From Paenibacillus abyssi (GTDB lineage: Bacteria > Bacillota > Bacilli > Paenibacillales > Paenibacillaceae): a stretch of DNA of 64,000 bases. This document shows positions 11,334 through 20,093 of this stretch, piece by piece. The stretch is taken from assembly GCF_014640295.1 (NCBI RefSeq), contig NZ_BMGR01000001.1:372001-436000 (forward strand). The letters are read 5' to 3'. Both the position numbers and the translations under genes were made by a program. Position 1 is the stretch's first letter, and every line of letters starts with the position of its first letter. The notes beneath the pieces were generated by a model. The model ran no database searches. It was not told where the DNA came from and was given only the letters and a program-made list of their open reading frames with translations.

Positions 11334-12467
11334 ATGGCTGCTGAAGGTGCAATGATTCTGACACCAACGGAAATTTCGAATATTCGAAATTATGTGCAGC
11401 ATAAATTCGCCGCACTGCCTCAGGAGCAGCGAGCGGAAATCATAGCCGATGCTATTCAACGGATAATTATGAAACAGCTTCCAAGCTTTGAGGAGACGGT
11501 TAAAAAAACGCTCACCTCTGCTTTGCTGCGGTCGATTGTCTTGATACAAGGCAGGCCGGTGGGCCCGGAAGATATCTTCCGGGTATGTTTATCCCAGAAC
11601 ATGAAGAATGAACAGCTGGCCAATCCTTTATTAGAATGGATCAATGACCGGCTTCAAGCATCCATCTCGATCGGCGAGTTGAGAGCGATTCTTCCGGAAA
11701 CCAACGAAGCGATGGATGAAACATCGGCTATTTTAGCATGGGAGAGACTCGTCCAATTATCGGAAAAGAAAGTTTCGCTTGCTGTTGAACCCCCAACGCC
11801 AGCGGCAGAAGAACCAGTCCGATCAGGAATCGTTGTCCCGTTATTTAAGCCGAGAGCAAGGCGGCGTTTGCTTCCTGTTATGTACGGCTTATTAAGTGTG
11901 CTGCTCGTGGCCTCGATCATGTTCTATACAAGTGTCATGTCTGCGAAACAGCAATCCGAGACGAATCTTATGTCCTCATTGCCCTCAAAATGGGTAACAA
12001 ATTTGCCCGTAACGCTAAAGCCGAATGAACTACCGCCAGATCTCCAATACATAACGATAGACAATGCCAGACTGAAGCAGTTTTTGAAGGGGAGAGCTTC
12101 CGTATTGGCTGAAGACCCATACTACGACGCGATTATAAAAACAGCCCAGGAGCAAAACATTCATCCTTTGCTGCTGTTTGCAATAACCGGCCAGGAGCAA
12201 GGATTTGTATCCAAAAATAATAAGAATGCGGAGCTAATCGCTAACAATCCTTTTAACGTGTTTCACAGCTGGAAGGAATACAACACGACGATTCACGATT
12301 CCGCCGATATTGCAGCGCGTACGGTGCTCAGATGGAGTAAGGATCGTCCGGAGGAGAGGGATCCGATTCAATGGATCAATCGAAAGTATGCTGAAGACCC
12401 GAACTGGCACAAAGGTGTGCGCAGCATATTTGAATCGCTGAAGCATCACGTAGAAACGACATCCTAA
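11334..12467 (+). CDS. Single-pass membrane protein with possible lysozyme-like C-terminal domain
   Basis: 377 aa. Residues 1-180 are soluble and mostly helical, a basic stretch (RARRR) precedes one transmembrane helix around 183-205, and about 170 residues follow, presumably outside the cell. The C-terminal part (LLLFAITGQEQGF, then NNPFNVFHSWKEYN) resembles glucosaminidase/lysozyme-fold domains, with the Glu of GQEQG as candidate acid. That match is by eye and uncertain. The inside-helix-outside layout would suit a cell-wall remodelling or sporulation role. AAGGGGTG precedes the ATG. Confidence 0.7.
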   Translation: MAAEGAMILTPTEISNIRNYVQHKFAALPQEQRAEIIADAIQRIIMKQLPSFEETVKKTLTSALLRSIVLIQGRPVGPEDIFRVCLSQNMKNEQLANPLLEWINDRLQASISIGELRAILPETNEAMDETSAILAWERLVQLSEKKVSLAVEPPTPAAEEPVRSGIVVPLFKPRARRRLLPVMYGLLSVLLVASIMFYTSVMSAKQQSETNLMSSLPSKWVTNLPVTLKPNELPPDLQYITIDNARLKQFLKGRASVLAEDPYYDAIIKTAQEQNIHPLLLFAITGQEQGFVSKNNKNAELIANNPFNVFHSWKEYNTTIHDSADIAARTVLRWSKDRPEERDPIQWINRKYAEDPNWHKGVRSIFESLKHHVETTS

Positions 12468-12491
12468 ATTGATTGCGCGAGGAGAACGCTT

Positions 12492-14729
12492 TTGAAAACA
12501 TTGATTATAGCCGAAAAACCGGATATGGGAAGAACGATTGCCGCAGTGCTGGAGCCTAAGGCACAAAACCGGCGTACTTATCTGGAAGGCGACAATTATA
12601 TCATCACATGGGCAATCGGCCACTTGGTCAGCTTAGCCGAGCCGGATCACTATGATCCAAGATATAAAAAATGGAATGCGGAGGATCTGCCAATTATTCC
12701 GGACCGCTTCAAGCTGTGGCCGAATCCAAGAACGAAGGATCAGCTCAAAACGATAGGCGAGCTTGCAGGCCGCTGCAAGCAGCTTGTAAATGCGTGCGAT
12801 GCCGGACGGGAGGGTCAACTGATCTTTCACTTGATCAGGCAGTATCTCAAGCTCACCCAGCCTACACAGCGGCTTTGGATTTCTGATCTTACTCCAGAGA
12901 CGATCAAGCGGGGCTTTGACGGCTTGCGCAGCGATACCGAATACGAGCCGCTCACACGCGCGGCAAAGGCCAGAAGCGAAGCGGACTGGCTTATCGGGAT
13001 GAATGCTTCGCGCGCCTTCACAATTCGCCACCGTACGCTACTGTCCGTAGGGAGAGTTCAGACTCCGGTGCTGGCGCTGCTGTATGACCGGCACAAGGAG
13101 ATCACGGCTTTTCAATCGGATACGTATTATGTAATTCATGCAATGTTCGAGCAGGAGAGTGGAAGCTATAAAGGGATCTGGCAGGGAGACCGATTAACCG
13201 ATCCGGAAAAAGCCGGAGCGCTGGCCGATAAAGTAAGAGGTAAGCAGGGAAAGATCCTGTCCTACGAGGTGACCGAGTCCAAGGAATATCCTTACCGACT
13301 ATATGATCTCACATTGCTGCAGCGCGAAGCGAACGGCAAGTTCGGTTTTTCGGCGAAAAAAACCCTTGATGTTGCTCAAGCTCTTTATGAGAAGCATAAA
13401 GTTATCAGCTATCCCCGGACGAATTCGAATTACGTGACGGAAGAGAATCTGCCGGTGATGGGCAAGGTGCTGAATATGCTGCAGAGCGGCACGCCTTATG
13501 CCGAATTGGCGGCTGGTGCTGACCGCAGCCGCGTTCATAAAGGCAACAGGGCTGTCTGCAATCCTTCCAAGGTAGAAGACCATCATGCGATTCTGCCAAC
13601 GCCCAAGAAAGCTTCGGGACTGCAGCCGGACGAACAGAAAATATACGATTTGATCGTTAGGCGATTTTTGTCGCATTATTATCCGCCTGCGGTGTACAAC
13701 AACCATGAAGTATTGACCGAGGTCGAAGGGGAAACCTTCAAAACGAAGGTCAAGCAGCAGCTTGATCCAGGCTGGAAGGTCGTGCAGGGCGGCCCGGATC
13801 CATCGGAGCAGAAGGCAAGATCGAAGGGCAAGAAAGTTCAAGATCAAGATGACAACGAAGAAGAATTGATCACGGACGCCTTCTCGGTGAACAAAAAGCT
13901 GCCTGCACACTGCAAAGAGGTTGAAATGAAAGAAAAGGCAACACAGCCGCCGAAGCCGTTCACCGAAGGAACCTTGCTGAAAGCGATGGAAACAGCCGGG
14001 AAGTCGATCGAGGACGATGAACTGAAAGAGGCGATGAAGGATACCGGACTCGGCACACCGGCGACACGCGCCGCAACAATTGAGCGGTTAAAGCAGGTCG
14101 GTTATATTACGCTAACCGGCAAACGGCTCGAAATTACATCCAAGGGCTGTGCGGCAATCGAGTTGATCCGCAGCGCAGGCGTGGAGCTGTTGGCTTCTCC
14201 GGAGATGACCGGCAGATGGGAGCAGCGCCTTCACCAGATTTCTAAAGGCGAAGCCTCCGATCAGCAGTTTATGGAGAAAGTGAAGCAATTCGCGGCGATG
14301 ATCGTAGAGAAGGTACGGTATCAGCGGCCTGCTCCTCCTTCGCTGTTTCAGGAAGAGGAGAGGAAACCGAGAGGGAAAGCGGGCGCGAAGAAAACTTCTC
14401 CAAAGAGATTCCAGTCCACGGAAAATAAACCGTCCAGTGAGCCAAAGGAGCTCTCGGCGCTGGCTCCATGCCCAAGGACGGGCTGCAAGGGTCAGTTAAT
14501 CGAGGGTAAACGAGGCTTTGGCTGCACGCAGTACAAGGAAGGCTGTACCTTTGTCATATGGAAGAACCTGGAGAGTAAGACGATCACTGCTGCGATGGCC
14601 AAGCAGCTCGCCCAAAAGGGCGAGACGAATAAATTATCATTTAAGCTGAGTAACGGGGAGACGAAGAAAGGCAAGATCATGCTGGCAGACCGCGACAGCG
14701 GTAAAGTAGCGGTTCAGTTCGAGGAATAA
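12492..14729 (+). CDS. topB: DNA topoisomerase III
   Basis: 745-aa type IA topoisomerase that decatenates single-stranded regions. N-terminal Toprim domain (IIAEKPDMGRTIA; acidic triad in DAGREGQ), catalytic Tyr in ISYPRTNSNY near residue 312, and a C-terminal extension with a zinc-ribbon-like CPRTGCKG...GCTQYKEGC. TTG start with GAGGAGA 6 bp upstream. The 3' end overlaps the convergent HAD gene by 16 bp. Confidence 0.96.
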   Translation: MKTLIIAEKPDMGRTIAAVLEPKAQNRRTYLEGDNYIITWAIGHLVSLAEPDHYDPRYKKWNAEDLPIIPDRFKLWPNPRTKDQLKTIGELAGRCKQLVNACDAGREGQLIFHLIRQYLKLTQPTQRLWISDLTPETIKRGFDGLRSDTEYEPLTRAAKARSEADWLIGMNASRAFTIRHRTLLSVGRVQTPVLALLYDRHKEITAFQSDTYYVIHAMFEQESGSYKGIWQGDRLTDPEKAGALADKVRGKQGKILSYEVTESKEYPYRLYDLTLLQREANGKFGFSAKKTLDVAQALYEKHKVISYPRTNSNYVTEENLPVMGKVLNMLQSGTPYAELAAGADRSRVHKGNRAVCNPSKVEDHHAILPTPKKASGLQPDEQKIYDLIVRRFLSHYYPPAVYNNHEVLTEVEGETFKTKVKQQLDPGWKVVQGGPDPSEQKARSKGKKVQDQDDNEEELITDAFSVNKKLPAHCKEVEMKEKATQPPKPFTEGTLLKAMETAGKSIEDDELKEAMKDTGLGTPATRAATIERLKQVGYITLTGKRLEITSKGCAAIELIRSAGVELLASPEMTGRWEQRLHQISKGEASDQQFMEKVKQFAAMIVEKVRYQRPAPPSLFQEEERKPRGKAGAKKTSPKRFQSTENKPSSEPKELSALAPCPRTGCKGQLIEGKRGFGCTQYKEGCTFVIWKNLESKTITAAMAKQLAQKGETNKLSFKLSNGETKKGKIMLADRDSGKVAVQFEE

Positions 14730-15457
14730 CGTCCTACATAACTGTGGATTGTATCCGGAACCTCGATGAGATGCTGGAGCGTGAAGAAGGCCCCTCTAGG
14801 CTGCACGTCGATCTGAATGACATTATAGAGCCATTCGATTTCACTCTTCATATGGATCGCATGGATGCCGGCAGTCAGCGCGGGCACAACGTCCGTACGA
14901 ATCGAGTTCCCGATCATCCAAGTATGATCACGGTCAAAATTGCCTTCAGACAAAATACTCTCCAAGGCTTCATTATTTTTGTGCCGCCGCACATAGATGC
15001 GGGATCCAAAATACCGCTCCAGCTGCAGCCGTTCGATCTTGCGTTTTTGGATCAGCGGCTCCCCCCCTGTATATAAATGAAGGTCATGCCCTTGCTCAGC
15101 CAATTGATCCAACGTGGCCTGCATGTTCGGATAGGGCTCCACTTCCTGTTCATATACGCTTAAGCCCAGCCTCCACAGCAGGTCTTCTTCAAGGATTGAC
15201 ATCTTTCGTCCTGTTATATCCGAAAAATAGCGATACGTATCAATGAATGACTGCGGGAAGTGATCGCTCTTAAAGCCCAGCACATGCACTTGGGCGATAT
15301 CAATCTCCGTCTGTTTGTCGCGAATCGTATCGGCCGTGATGCCATAACCTGAAAACCAGGTCGTCATCAGATCTGAAAATTGATCGATGATCATATAAAA
15401 ATATTTATTACAGTGGATTAATGTATCATCCAAGTCGAATAACAGCGTTTGTTTCAT
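14714..15457 (-). CDS. HAD-superfamily hydrolase
   Basis: 247-aa phosphatase-like protein of the haloacid dehalogenase superfamily. Motif I is FDLDDTLIH at the N-terminus, motif II is in LYTGGE, and motif III/IV is in the IGNSIRTDVVPA region. The ATG at 15457 starts exactly at MKQTLLFDLDD and has GGAG 11 bp upstream, so a much longer frame reading further upstream is not used. Substrate unknown. It resembles YjjG/YfnB-type nucleotidases. Confidence 0.88.
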   Translation of the reverse strand: MKQTLLFDLDDTLIHCNKYFYMIIDQFSDLMTTWFSGYGITADTIRDKQTEIDIAQVHVLGFKSDHFPQSFIDTYRYFSDITGRKMSILEEDLLWRLGLSVYEQEVEPYPNMQATLDQLAEQGHDLHLYTGGEPLIQKRKIERLQLERYFGSRIYVRRHKNNEALESILSEGNFDRDHTWMIGNSIRTDVVPALTAGIHAIHMKSEIEWLYNVIQIDVQPRGAFFTLQHLIEVPDTIHSYVGRYSSN

Positions 15458-15535
15458 GCAGGGAACGACTCCTTCGAGAGATAAATGATGATCTACTATC
15501 CTCAATCTACCCGATCCATTGCTTCGCGTCAAACT

Positions 15536-15565
15536 GTATAAAAATCCCGCGGCTTCCGTATACTG
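15536..15565 (+). promoter_or_regulatory. Possible SigG-type forespore promoter
   Basis: GTATA (15536-15540) fits the SigG -35 pattern GHATR, and TATACTG (15559-15565) resembles CATNNTA after an 18-bp spacer. No SigA -35 is present at the right distance. The pairing is by eye. Confidence 0.45.
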
Positions 15566-15593
15566 ATACTGAATAAGCCGGAGGTGAACCTTA

Positions 15594-15731
15594 GTGCCAA
15601 ACAATCGAAGCGAGACCAAGGAAAACCGCAACAGTGAGTCCAGGATGAAACAGCAGGCAAGAACATTGAGAACAGAAAAAGCTGCCAAACGTCCGCCAAG
15701 CTTGAACGGAATCAATAAGCAGCTTCCATAA
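15594..15731 (+). CDS. Small basic protein, putative minor spore protein (45 aa)
   Basis: A 45-codon GTG-start frame with a near-perfect GGAGGTGA 6 bp upstream. The product is strongly hydrophilic, rich in Arg, Lys, Asn, Gln and Ser, with almost no hydrophobic core (begins PNNRSETKENRNSES), a composition typical of minor small acid-soluble spore proteins. A SigG-like promoter lies just upstream and a strong terminator 80 bp downstream. I cannot assign it to a named Ssp family. Confidence 0.6.
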   Translation: MPNNRSETKENRNSESRMKQQARTLRTEKAAKRPPSLNGINKQLP

Positions 15732-15810
15732 GCAGGTCGCCAAGCAGAAACATCCGCCGTCATCTTAGGTGGCGGTAAAATCATTCGCGGTGAATGGTGA
15801 ATGCGAACAT

Positions 15811-15852
15811 AAACAACCGGGGAGCTACGTATGGCGCTTCCCGGTTGTTTGT
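15811..15852. terminator. Bidirectional terminator
   Basis: AAACAACCGGGGAGC pairs with GCGCTTCCCGGTTGTTT around an 8-nt loop. It serves the small spore-type gene on + and the 73-aa gene on -. Confidence 0.85.
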
Positions 15853-15870
15853 GTTCGTGCATATGGTTAG

Positions 15871-16092
15871 TTAAGCATATTTTAATCGTTTATTCATCAG
15901 ATCATTCTTAATGAAGGCAATGCGTTTGCGTACGTAGAAATCATGACTCTCGCCTTTAAGCTTCCGGGGCGTGATCACCTCCCCCGCCTGATTGTCGATA
16001 ATAGTCAATGCACCGTCAGAATAGAACTTAAAGGTTAAGTCTCTCCAGGGACGGTGTTGCTCTATGAACCGAAAATTTTCGCAGCTTCGCAT
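15871..16092 (-). CDS. Hypothetical 73-aa protein under LexA-type control
   Basis: Not recognised. Soluble, basic, with an aromatic-rich N-terminus (CENFRFIEQHRPWRDLTF) and a basic C-terminus (KNDLMNKRLKYA). GGAGGAG lies 6 bp before the ATG at 16092. Two GAACNNNNGTTC-type boxes flank its -10, so it is probably DNA-damage induced. It differs from the known small SOS proteins YneA and YolD as far as I can tell by eye. Confidence 0.75.
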   Translation of the reverse strand: MRSCENFRFIEQHRPWRDLTFKFYSDGALTIIDNQAGEVITPRKLKGESHDFYVRKRIAFIKNDLMNKRLKYA

Positions 16093-16124
16093 GATGATCT
16101 CCTCCTTCGAAAACAAAGTTTTCA

Positions 16125-16166
16125 GAACATTCGTTCTTGTTTTTATTATACCAAACATTTGTTCGT
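16125..16166 (-). promoter_or_regulatory. SOS promoter with two LexA boxes
   Basis: Read on the - strand, CGAACAAATGTTTG (16152-16165) matches 13 of 14 positions of the Firmicute LexA box CGAACRNRYGTTYC. AGAACGAATGTTCT (16124-16137) matches 12 of 14. A TATAAT -10 (16145-16150) lies between them. This layout would let LexA block polymerase binding. Confidence 0.8.
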
Positions 16167-16237
16167 GTGGAAAGAATTATTTGTTTCCCGTAAACTAGAT
16201 TCATAGAGAACCTAAGAGAGACAAAGGAGCACTGGAC

Positions 16238-16963
16238 ATGATTAAGGTAGACCAGCTTAGCAAAAAAATCCCGGCCGGACCGAAAGTGCTGTCCGATATT
16301 ACTTTTGAAGCTCATCGCGGGGAATTTATAGCCGTCGTCGGCTCCAGCGGCAGCGGCAAATCGATGCTGCTGAAATGTTTAGCGCTCCGTGAGAAGTGGA
16401 CATCAGGCGGATACTTCGTCGAGGGAGAGGACGTACTGAAAAACCCGTTGACCGGAACAAGAAAAATCAAGCGGGAGTTTGCCTATTTGGAAGAGAAGCC
16501 GGTGTTGTCCTTAAATAAATCGGCACTTAAAAATGTATTGATCGGGACGCAATATCAGACACCGCTGTGGCGCATCGTGACCGGGATGGTACGAAATGAC
16601 GATTATATGGGCGCGATGGATACGATCGAAAAGGTAGGCCTGCTTGAGAAGGCCCATCAGAAGGCCGAAAAGCTAAGCGGCGGGGAGAAGCAGCGCATCG
16701 CAATCTCTAGAGCGCTAGTGCATGGAGCGAAGGTAATCCTGGCTGATGAACCGGTATCCGGTCTGGACCCGCATGCAGCCGAGCAAATACTTGCGGATTT
16801 GAAAGCGCTGTGCAAGCAGCAGGGCTTGATCGTTATCGCAGTCATCCATCAAAGCGATCTGGCTGAAAGGTTCGCCGATCGTATTCTAGGGTTGAATCGC
16901 GGAAAGCTGGTACTCAATATTCGGGGCAGACGTTTAACGCAGGGAGAGAAGCTGCAGCTGTAA
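16238..16963 (+). CDS. ABC transporter ATP-binding protein (PhnC-like)
   Basis: 241-aa ATPase. Walker A GSSGSGKS at 35-42, signature LSGGEKQR, Walker B VILADEP and the switch His in AVIHQ are all present. Closest in style to phosphonate/methionine-import ATPases. GGAGC precedes the ATG. No permease or binding-protein gene is adjacent, so its partner is unknown. Confidence 0.9.
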   Translation: MIKVDQLSKKIPAGPKVLSDITFEAHRGEFIAVVGSSGSGKSMLLKCLALREKWTSGGYFVEGEDVLKNPLTGTRKIKREFAYLEEKPVLSLNKSALKNVLIGTQYQTPLWRIVTGMVRNDDYMGAMDTIEKVGLLEKAHQKAEKLSGGEKQRIAISRALVHGAKVILADEPVSGLDPHAAEQILADLKALCKQQGLIVIAVIHQSDLAERFADRILGLNRGKLVLNIRGRRLTQGEKLQL

Positions 16964-17034
16964 TTTTTTTGTTATGATAGGCTTATTACCTGCATACAAT
17001 GGTACATCTTACCGAAAAGGCAGGTGGCATCGTT

Positions 17035-17646
17035 ATGGTGTTTACACCCCCGGCGGTGATTCAGCCTTCCCGTCTGACATATCCAAAGACCGAGCTGTGG
17101 CTGCCCATCGTGTCCGGCATAACGGATCATGCGGCTAGAAACCGGATCAATGAGACGATTCGCAGGTCTGCATCCCAATTGGTTGCGAAACAGGGCCCGC
17201 TTAGCGATCCGCGCGCAGAGATGCTGGGATGGTTCGAGGTAAAAACGAATCAAAAGAGCGTTCTCAGCTTGTCTCTTTTTAATTATGCATATACCGGAGG
17301 GGCGCATGGCTTGACGCTGCAATTATCGTTGACATTGGATCAAATGACGGGGCGGCAGTATTCACTATCGCAATTGTTCAAGCCAGGCAGCGAGTATGTA
17401 AAGCGGTTGTCGGCTATTATAGCCCAGCAGATTACGAGGCGGGATGTCCCTGTACTGCAGCCCTTTGTATCCATACGTCCTGATCAGGATTACTATGTTG
17501 CCGATCGTTCACTTGTCGTCTATTTTCAATTGTATGAATTAACGCCTTACGTATATGGATTTGCGTATTTTCCAATTTCAGTCTATGATATTCAAGATAT
17601 CGTGAATGAAAATGGGCCGCTTGCTCCGATGATTGTGAACGATTAG
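17035..17646 (+). CDS. DUF3298/DUF4163 domain protein (RsiV-like extracellular fold)
   Basis: 203 aa, related to the extracellular half of RsiV and to PdaC N-domains: YAYTGGAHG in the middle and the terminal pattern VVYFQLYELTPYVYGF. No signal peptide or anchor is visible, unlike RsiV. The ATG at 17035 is preferred because AGGTGG lies 9 bp upstream; an ATG at 16999 has no such site. Function unknown; lysozyme or ligand binding is a guess from RsiV. Confidence 0.8.
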   Translation: MVFTPPAVIQPSRLTYPKTELWLPIVSGITDHAARNRINETIRRSASQLVAKQGPLSDPRAEMLGWFEVKTNQKSVLSLSLFNYAYTGGAHGLTLQLSLTLDQMTGRQYSLSQLFKPGSEYVKRLSAIIAQQITRRDVPVLQPFVSIRPDQDYYVADRSLVVYFQLYELTPYVYGFAYFPISVYDIQDIVNENGPLAPMIVND

Positions 17647-17687
17647 TTAATTTTAAGATATATTATCCAAAATTTTCTTCCACTTCA

Positions 17688-17717
17688 GAAGGGATTTTAT
17701 CGAGGGATGTCGAATAA
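17688..17717 (+). promoter_or_regulatory. SigH-type promoter overlapping a Spo0A box
   Basis: GAAGGGATT (17688-17696) fits RWAGGAWWT with one mismatch. After exactly 14 bp comes CGAAT (17711-17715), matching HGAAT. TGTCGAA (17708-17714) is a perfect 0A box. Both agree with how spo0F is controlled in B. subtilis. Confidence 0.65.
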
Positions 17718-17752
17718 TATAGAAAAAATCTCTTCTGCAAGGAGTAATCGCC

Positions 17753-18283
17753 ATTAATCCCATATATTACATGCTAATTGCAGCGATCATCGTTTTGGTC
17801 AGTGTAGTTTTCAGGAGTTATCGAAAAGGTTTTAAGAAACAACCGATCCATGAGTCTCTATCCGTGCAAAAATCTAACGCCGGCACTCTTGGAGCGGCGA
17901 GAAAATCAGGCAGGAAAGCTGGAGAGCCCTTCTCCATTTTAATAGTGGACGATCAGGAGAGCATCCGTATGCTGCTGGCTGAAGTGTTTCAAATTGCAGG
18001 ATTTAAGGTGCAGGAAGCTCAGAACGGACGAATGGCCATTGCAAAGTTCAGTGAACACCCGTTTGATGTTGTGCTGCTGGATTTGAGAATGCCATATATG
18101 AGCGGCATTGAGGCGCTGCGTGAAATTCGCCGGATGGATCAGGAAGTGATCGCCGTCATGTTCTCCGCATACGGAGACCAGGCCAATATGGACGAAGCCA
18201 AACGTCTTGGCGTGAGGCGGTTTTTCAGCAAGCCTTTTGACATTGAACTGCTGAAAAATCATGTGCTTGAACAGCTGCAATAA
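17753..18283 (+). CDS. Membrane-anchored Spo0F-like response regulator
   Basis: About 176 aa: an N-terminal transmembrane helix (IYYMLIAAIIVLVSVV), a basic Ser-rich linker of about 35 residues, then a lone receiver domain. ILIVDDQ holds the acidic pocket, LLDLRMP has the phospho-acceptor Asp, FSAYG gives the switch Ser, and FSKPFDIE the conserved Lys. The receiver resembles Spo0F throughout and there is no output domain. The start is uncertain. AAGGAG (17739-17744) points to the ATT at 17753 (8-bp spacing); the first ATG (17771) lies 26 bp from that site and has no other. The membrane anchor is unusual for this family. Confidence 0.82.
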   Translation: MNPIYYMLIAAIIVLVSVVFRSYRKGFKKQPIHESLSVQKSNAGTLGAARKSGRKAGEPFSILIVDDQESIRMLLAEVFQIAGFKVQEAQNGRMAIAKFSEHPFDVVLLDLRMPYMSGIEALREIRRMDQEVIAVMFSAYGDQANMDEAKRLGVRRFFSKPFDIELLKNHVLEQLQ

Positions 18284-18293
18284 TGGAAGGATT

Positions 18294-18323
18294 ACCATGT
18301 ACTTTCGGGTACATGGTTTTTTT
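18294..18323 (+). terminator. Rho-independent terminator
   Basis: ACCATGTAC pairs perfectly with GTACATGGT, followed by seven T. Confidence 0.9.
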
Positions 18324-18373
18324 GTGCTGAATAACCCGCTTTCCATCATAAAGTAAGGGAGGAGGGGTGCTAA

Positions 18374-20014
18374 ATGTTCGATGTTCTTTGCGGCGTACTG
18401 CTGTTTGCGGCTGTGTGCGGTATTGGATTGCTGATCGCGTTTGCCGTGCAGCACCAAATGAAACGATCAGGTCAAAAATTGCTTTGGCCTACGGAAGCCT
18501 ATTCCCAATACATACAGGATAAATACGCTCTGAACAGCTGTGGTTATGCCCAGCAGCTGAACAGAAGCTGGAGCAGCTTTGGCTCATTTTGCATTTCATT
18601 TACGACGATGTCGATATTGGCCGGCTCCGCAATGTATTTCGGTCCGGTCTTCTCGCTTGGAGGCGCTTGGGCTTTCAGTATCGGTTGGCCGATTGTTTCG
18701 TTGTTTGCCATTATCGTCGCTGCGGCTGTTTCTGAGCTTGCTTCCGCAATTCCGACGTCAGGCGGCGTGTATCATTGGGCGCTGGCAGCCGGTGGAAAGA
18801 AGTGGGGGTGGGGAGCGGCATGGCTGCGCGGTTTTGGTGATGCAGGCCTGCTGATCCTTATCAATTGGGCAGGTTCCTCACTCATTGATTCAATCCTCTC
18901 TGGAAGTCTGGAATATGAACGGGGGAGCGGCTCGCTGCTGCTTATCGCCTTGCTGCTGTTTGCATCACAGCTCTTTATAGCTAAGGCGGGAAAAGGATGG
19001 TTAAGTCGGATTATAAAATGGGGCACATGGCTTCAGGTGCTGCTGATCGTAGTGATCGTCGGTGGCATGGCCTGGATAATCGGGCCTCATCTGCAGCCTG
19101 CTGAATATTTATTTGCTTTCGGCCCCGGAGGAACCGGGGAAGGCGGATTTTTGCAAGTGCTCTTGACGCTCTTGCTGCTTCATCGTATATTCATGGGCGG
19201 CGATGCGGCTGCTCATGCAGTCGAAGAAATCCATAATCCAAGCGTAAATGCACCGTGGAGCATATTTCTTACCGCTGTATACGGCTTTGTGTTCGGATAT
19301 GTCTTATTGGCTTTTATTGCGCTTACGACGACAGACGCGATGGCATTTTACGGGAAGAGCGATGCTTTTCTCCTTCTGATCTCTGACGTATGGGGAGCTT
19401 GGAATCCGCTCATGAATATGCTCATTACCGCCGGAGTCATTGCTGCCTTGTGGGGAAACGGTCTAGGGGTTCTGAATTCCGGTTCACGATTATGGTTTGC
19501 TTATCTTCGGGACAGCCATTCACATATCGGCCGCTGGCTATCTGCTGTGTCAACGACAAGTCAGACTCCCGTCAGGGTGATTTTGGTACTTGCAGGCGCA
19601 GCATATGCCGGGCTCGTTGTCCTGCTGTTGGTTATGCCTTGGACGGCTGGTTCCTCCGGCATGTTATGGTTTCTTACCGGCTGGAGTACGCTCTGCATGA
19701 ATCTGGCGTTGGCGATCCCGCTTGGCCTTCTATTGCTCAAACCTGCAAATGTCAGGTTTGGCGAGCGGATCTGGCATTTGGGCCGTTTCAGCACCGCGGT
19801 TCGCTGGATTGCTTTTCTATGGTTAATATCATCGGCCTTGGCAGCTGCAATATGGCTGGACCGCTGGGTGTTTGCAGTACTGACGGCAGCTTTACTGGCA
19901 GTCGTTATAATACGGTCTGCAGAGAATTGGTTGCCGGGGAGCAGCAGCACTCTTTACGGGATAAAATCGCGAGAGGAGCTGCTGAAAATCGAAAGGCAGT
20001 ACAAGCAGCAATAA
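18374..20014 (+). CDS. APC-superfamily amino acid permease (ACT/BAT1-like)
   Basis: 546-aa polytopic transporter with about 12 membrane helices. The first conserved block (GSAMYFGPVFSLGGAW, then SELASAIPTSGGVYHWA) is typical of the amino acid/choline/GABA permease branch, and HAVEEIHNP in the middle supports this. GGGAGGAGGGG precedes the ATG. Substrate not deducible. It stands alone between two terminator/promoter boundaries. Confidence 0.9.
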   Translation: MFDVLCGVLLFAAVCGIGLLIAFAVQHQMKRSGQKLLWPTEAYSQYIQDKYALNSCGYAQQLNRSWSSFGSFCISFTTMSILAGSAMYFGPVFSLGGAWAFSIGWPIVSLFAIIVAAAVSELASAIPTSGGVYHWALAAGGKKWGWGAAWLRGFGDAGLLILINWAGSSLIDSILSGSLEYERGSGSLLLIALLLFASQLFIAKAGKGWLSRIIKWGTWLQVLLIVVIVGGMAWIIGPHLQPAEYLFAFGPGGTGEGGFLQVLLTLLLLHRIFMGGDAAAHAVEEIHNPSVNAPWSIFLTAVYGFVFGYVLLAFIALTTTDAMAFYGKSDAFLLLISDVWGAWNPLMNMLITAGVIAALWGNGLGVLNSGSRLWFAYLRDSHSHIGRWLSAVSTTSQTPVRVILVLAGAAYAGLVVLLLVMPWTAGSSGMLWFLTGWSTLCMNLALAIPLGLLLLKPANVRFGERIWHLGRFSTAVRWIAFLWLISSALAAAIWLDRWVFAVLTAALLAVVIIRSAENWLPGSSSTLYGIKSREELLKIERQYKQQ

Positions 20015-20025
20015 CCGGATCATAA

Positions 20026-20054
20026 TTGTCACACCGCCCCAATCGTTTTATAAT
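20026..20054 (+). promoter_or_regulatory. SigA promoter of the MOSC-SDR-kinase operon
   Basis: TTGTCA (20026-20031), a 17-bp spacer and TATAAT (20049-20054), 40 bp before the start codon. Confidence 0.85.
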
Positions 20055-20093
20055 AAGTGCAAGGTTAAGTGAAAGTCGATTGGAGGGATTTAA

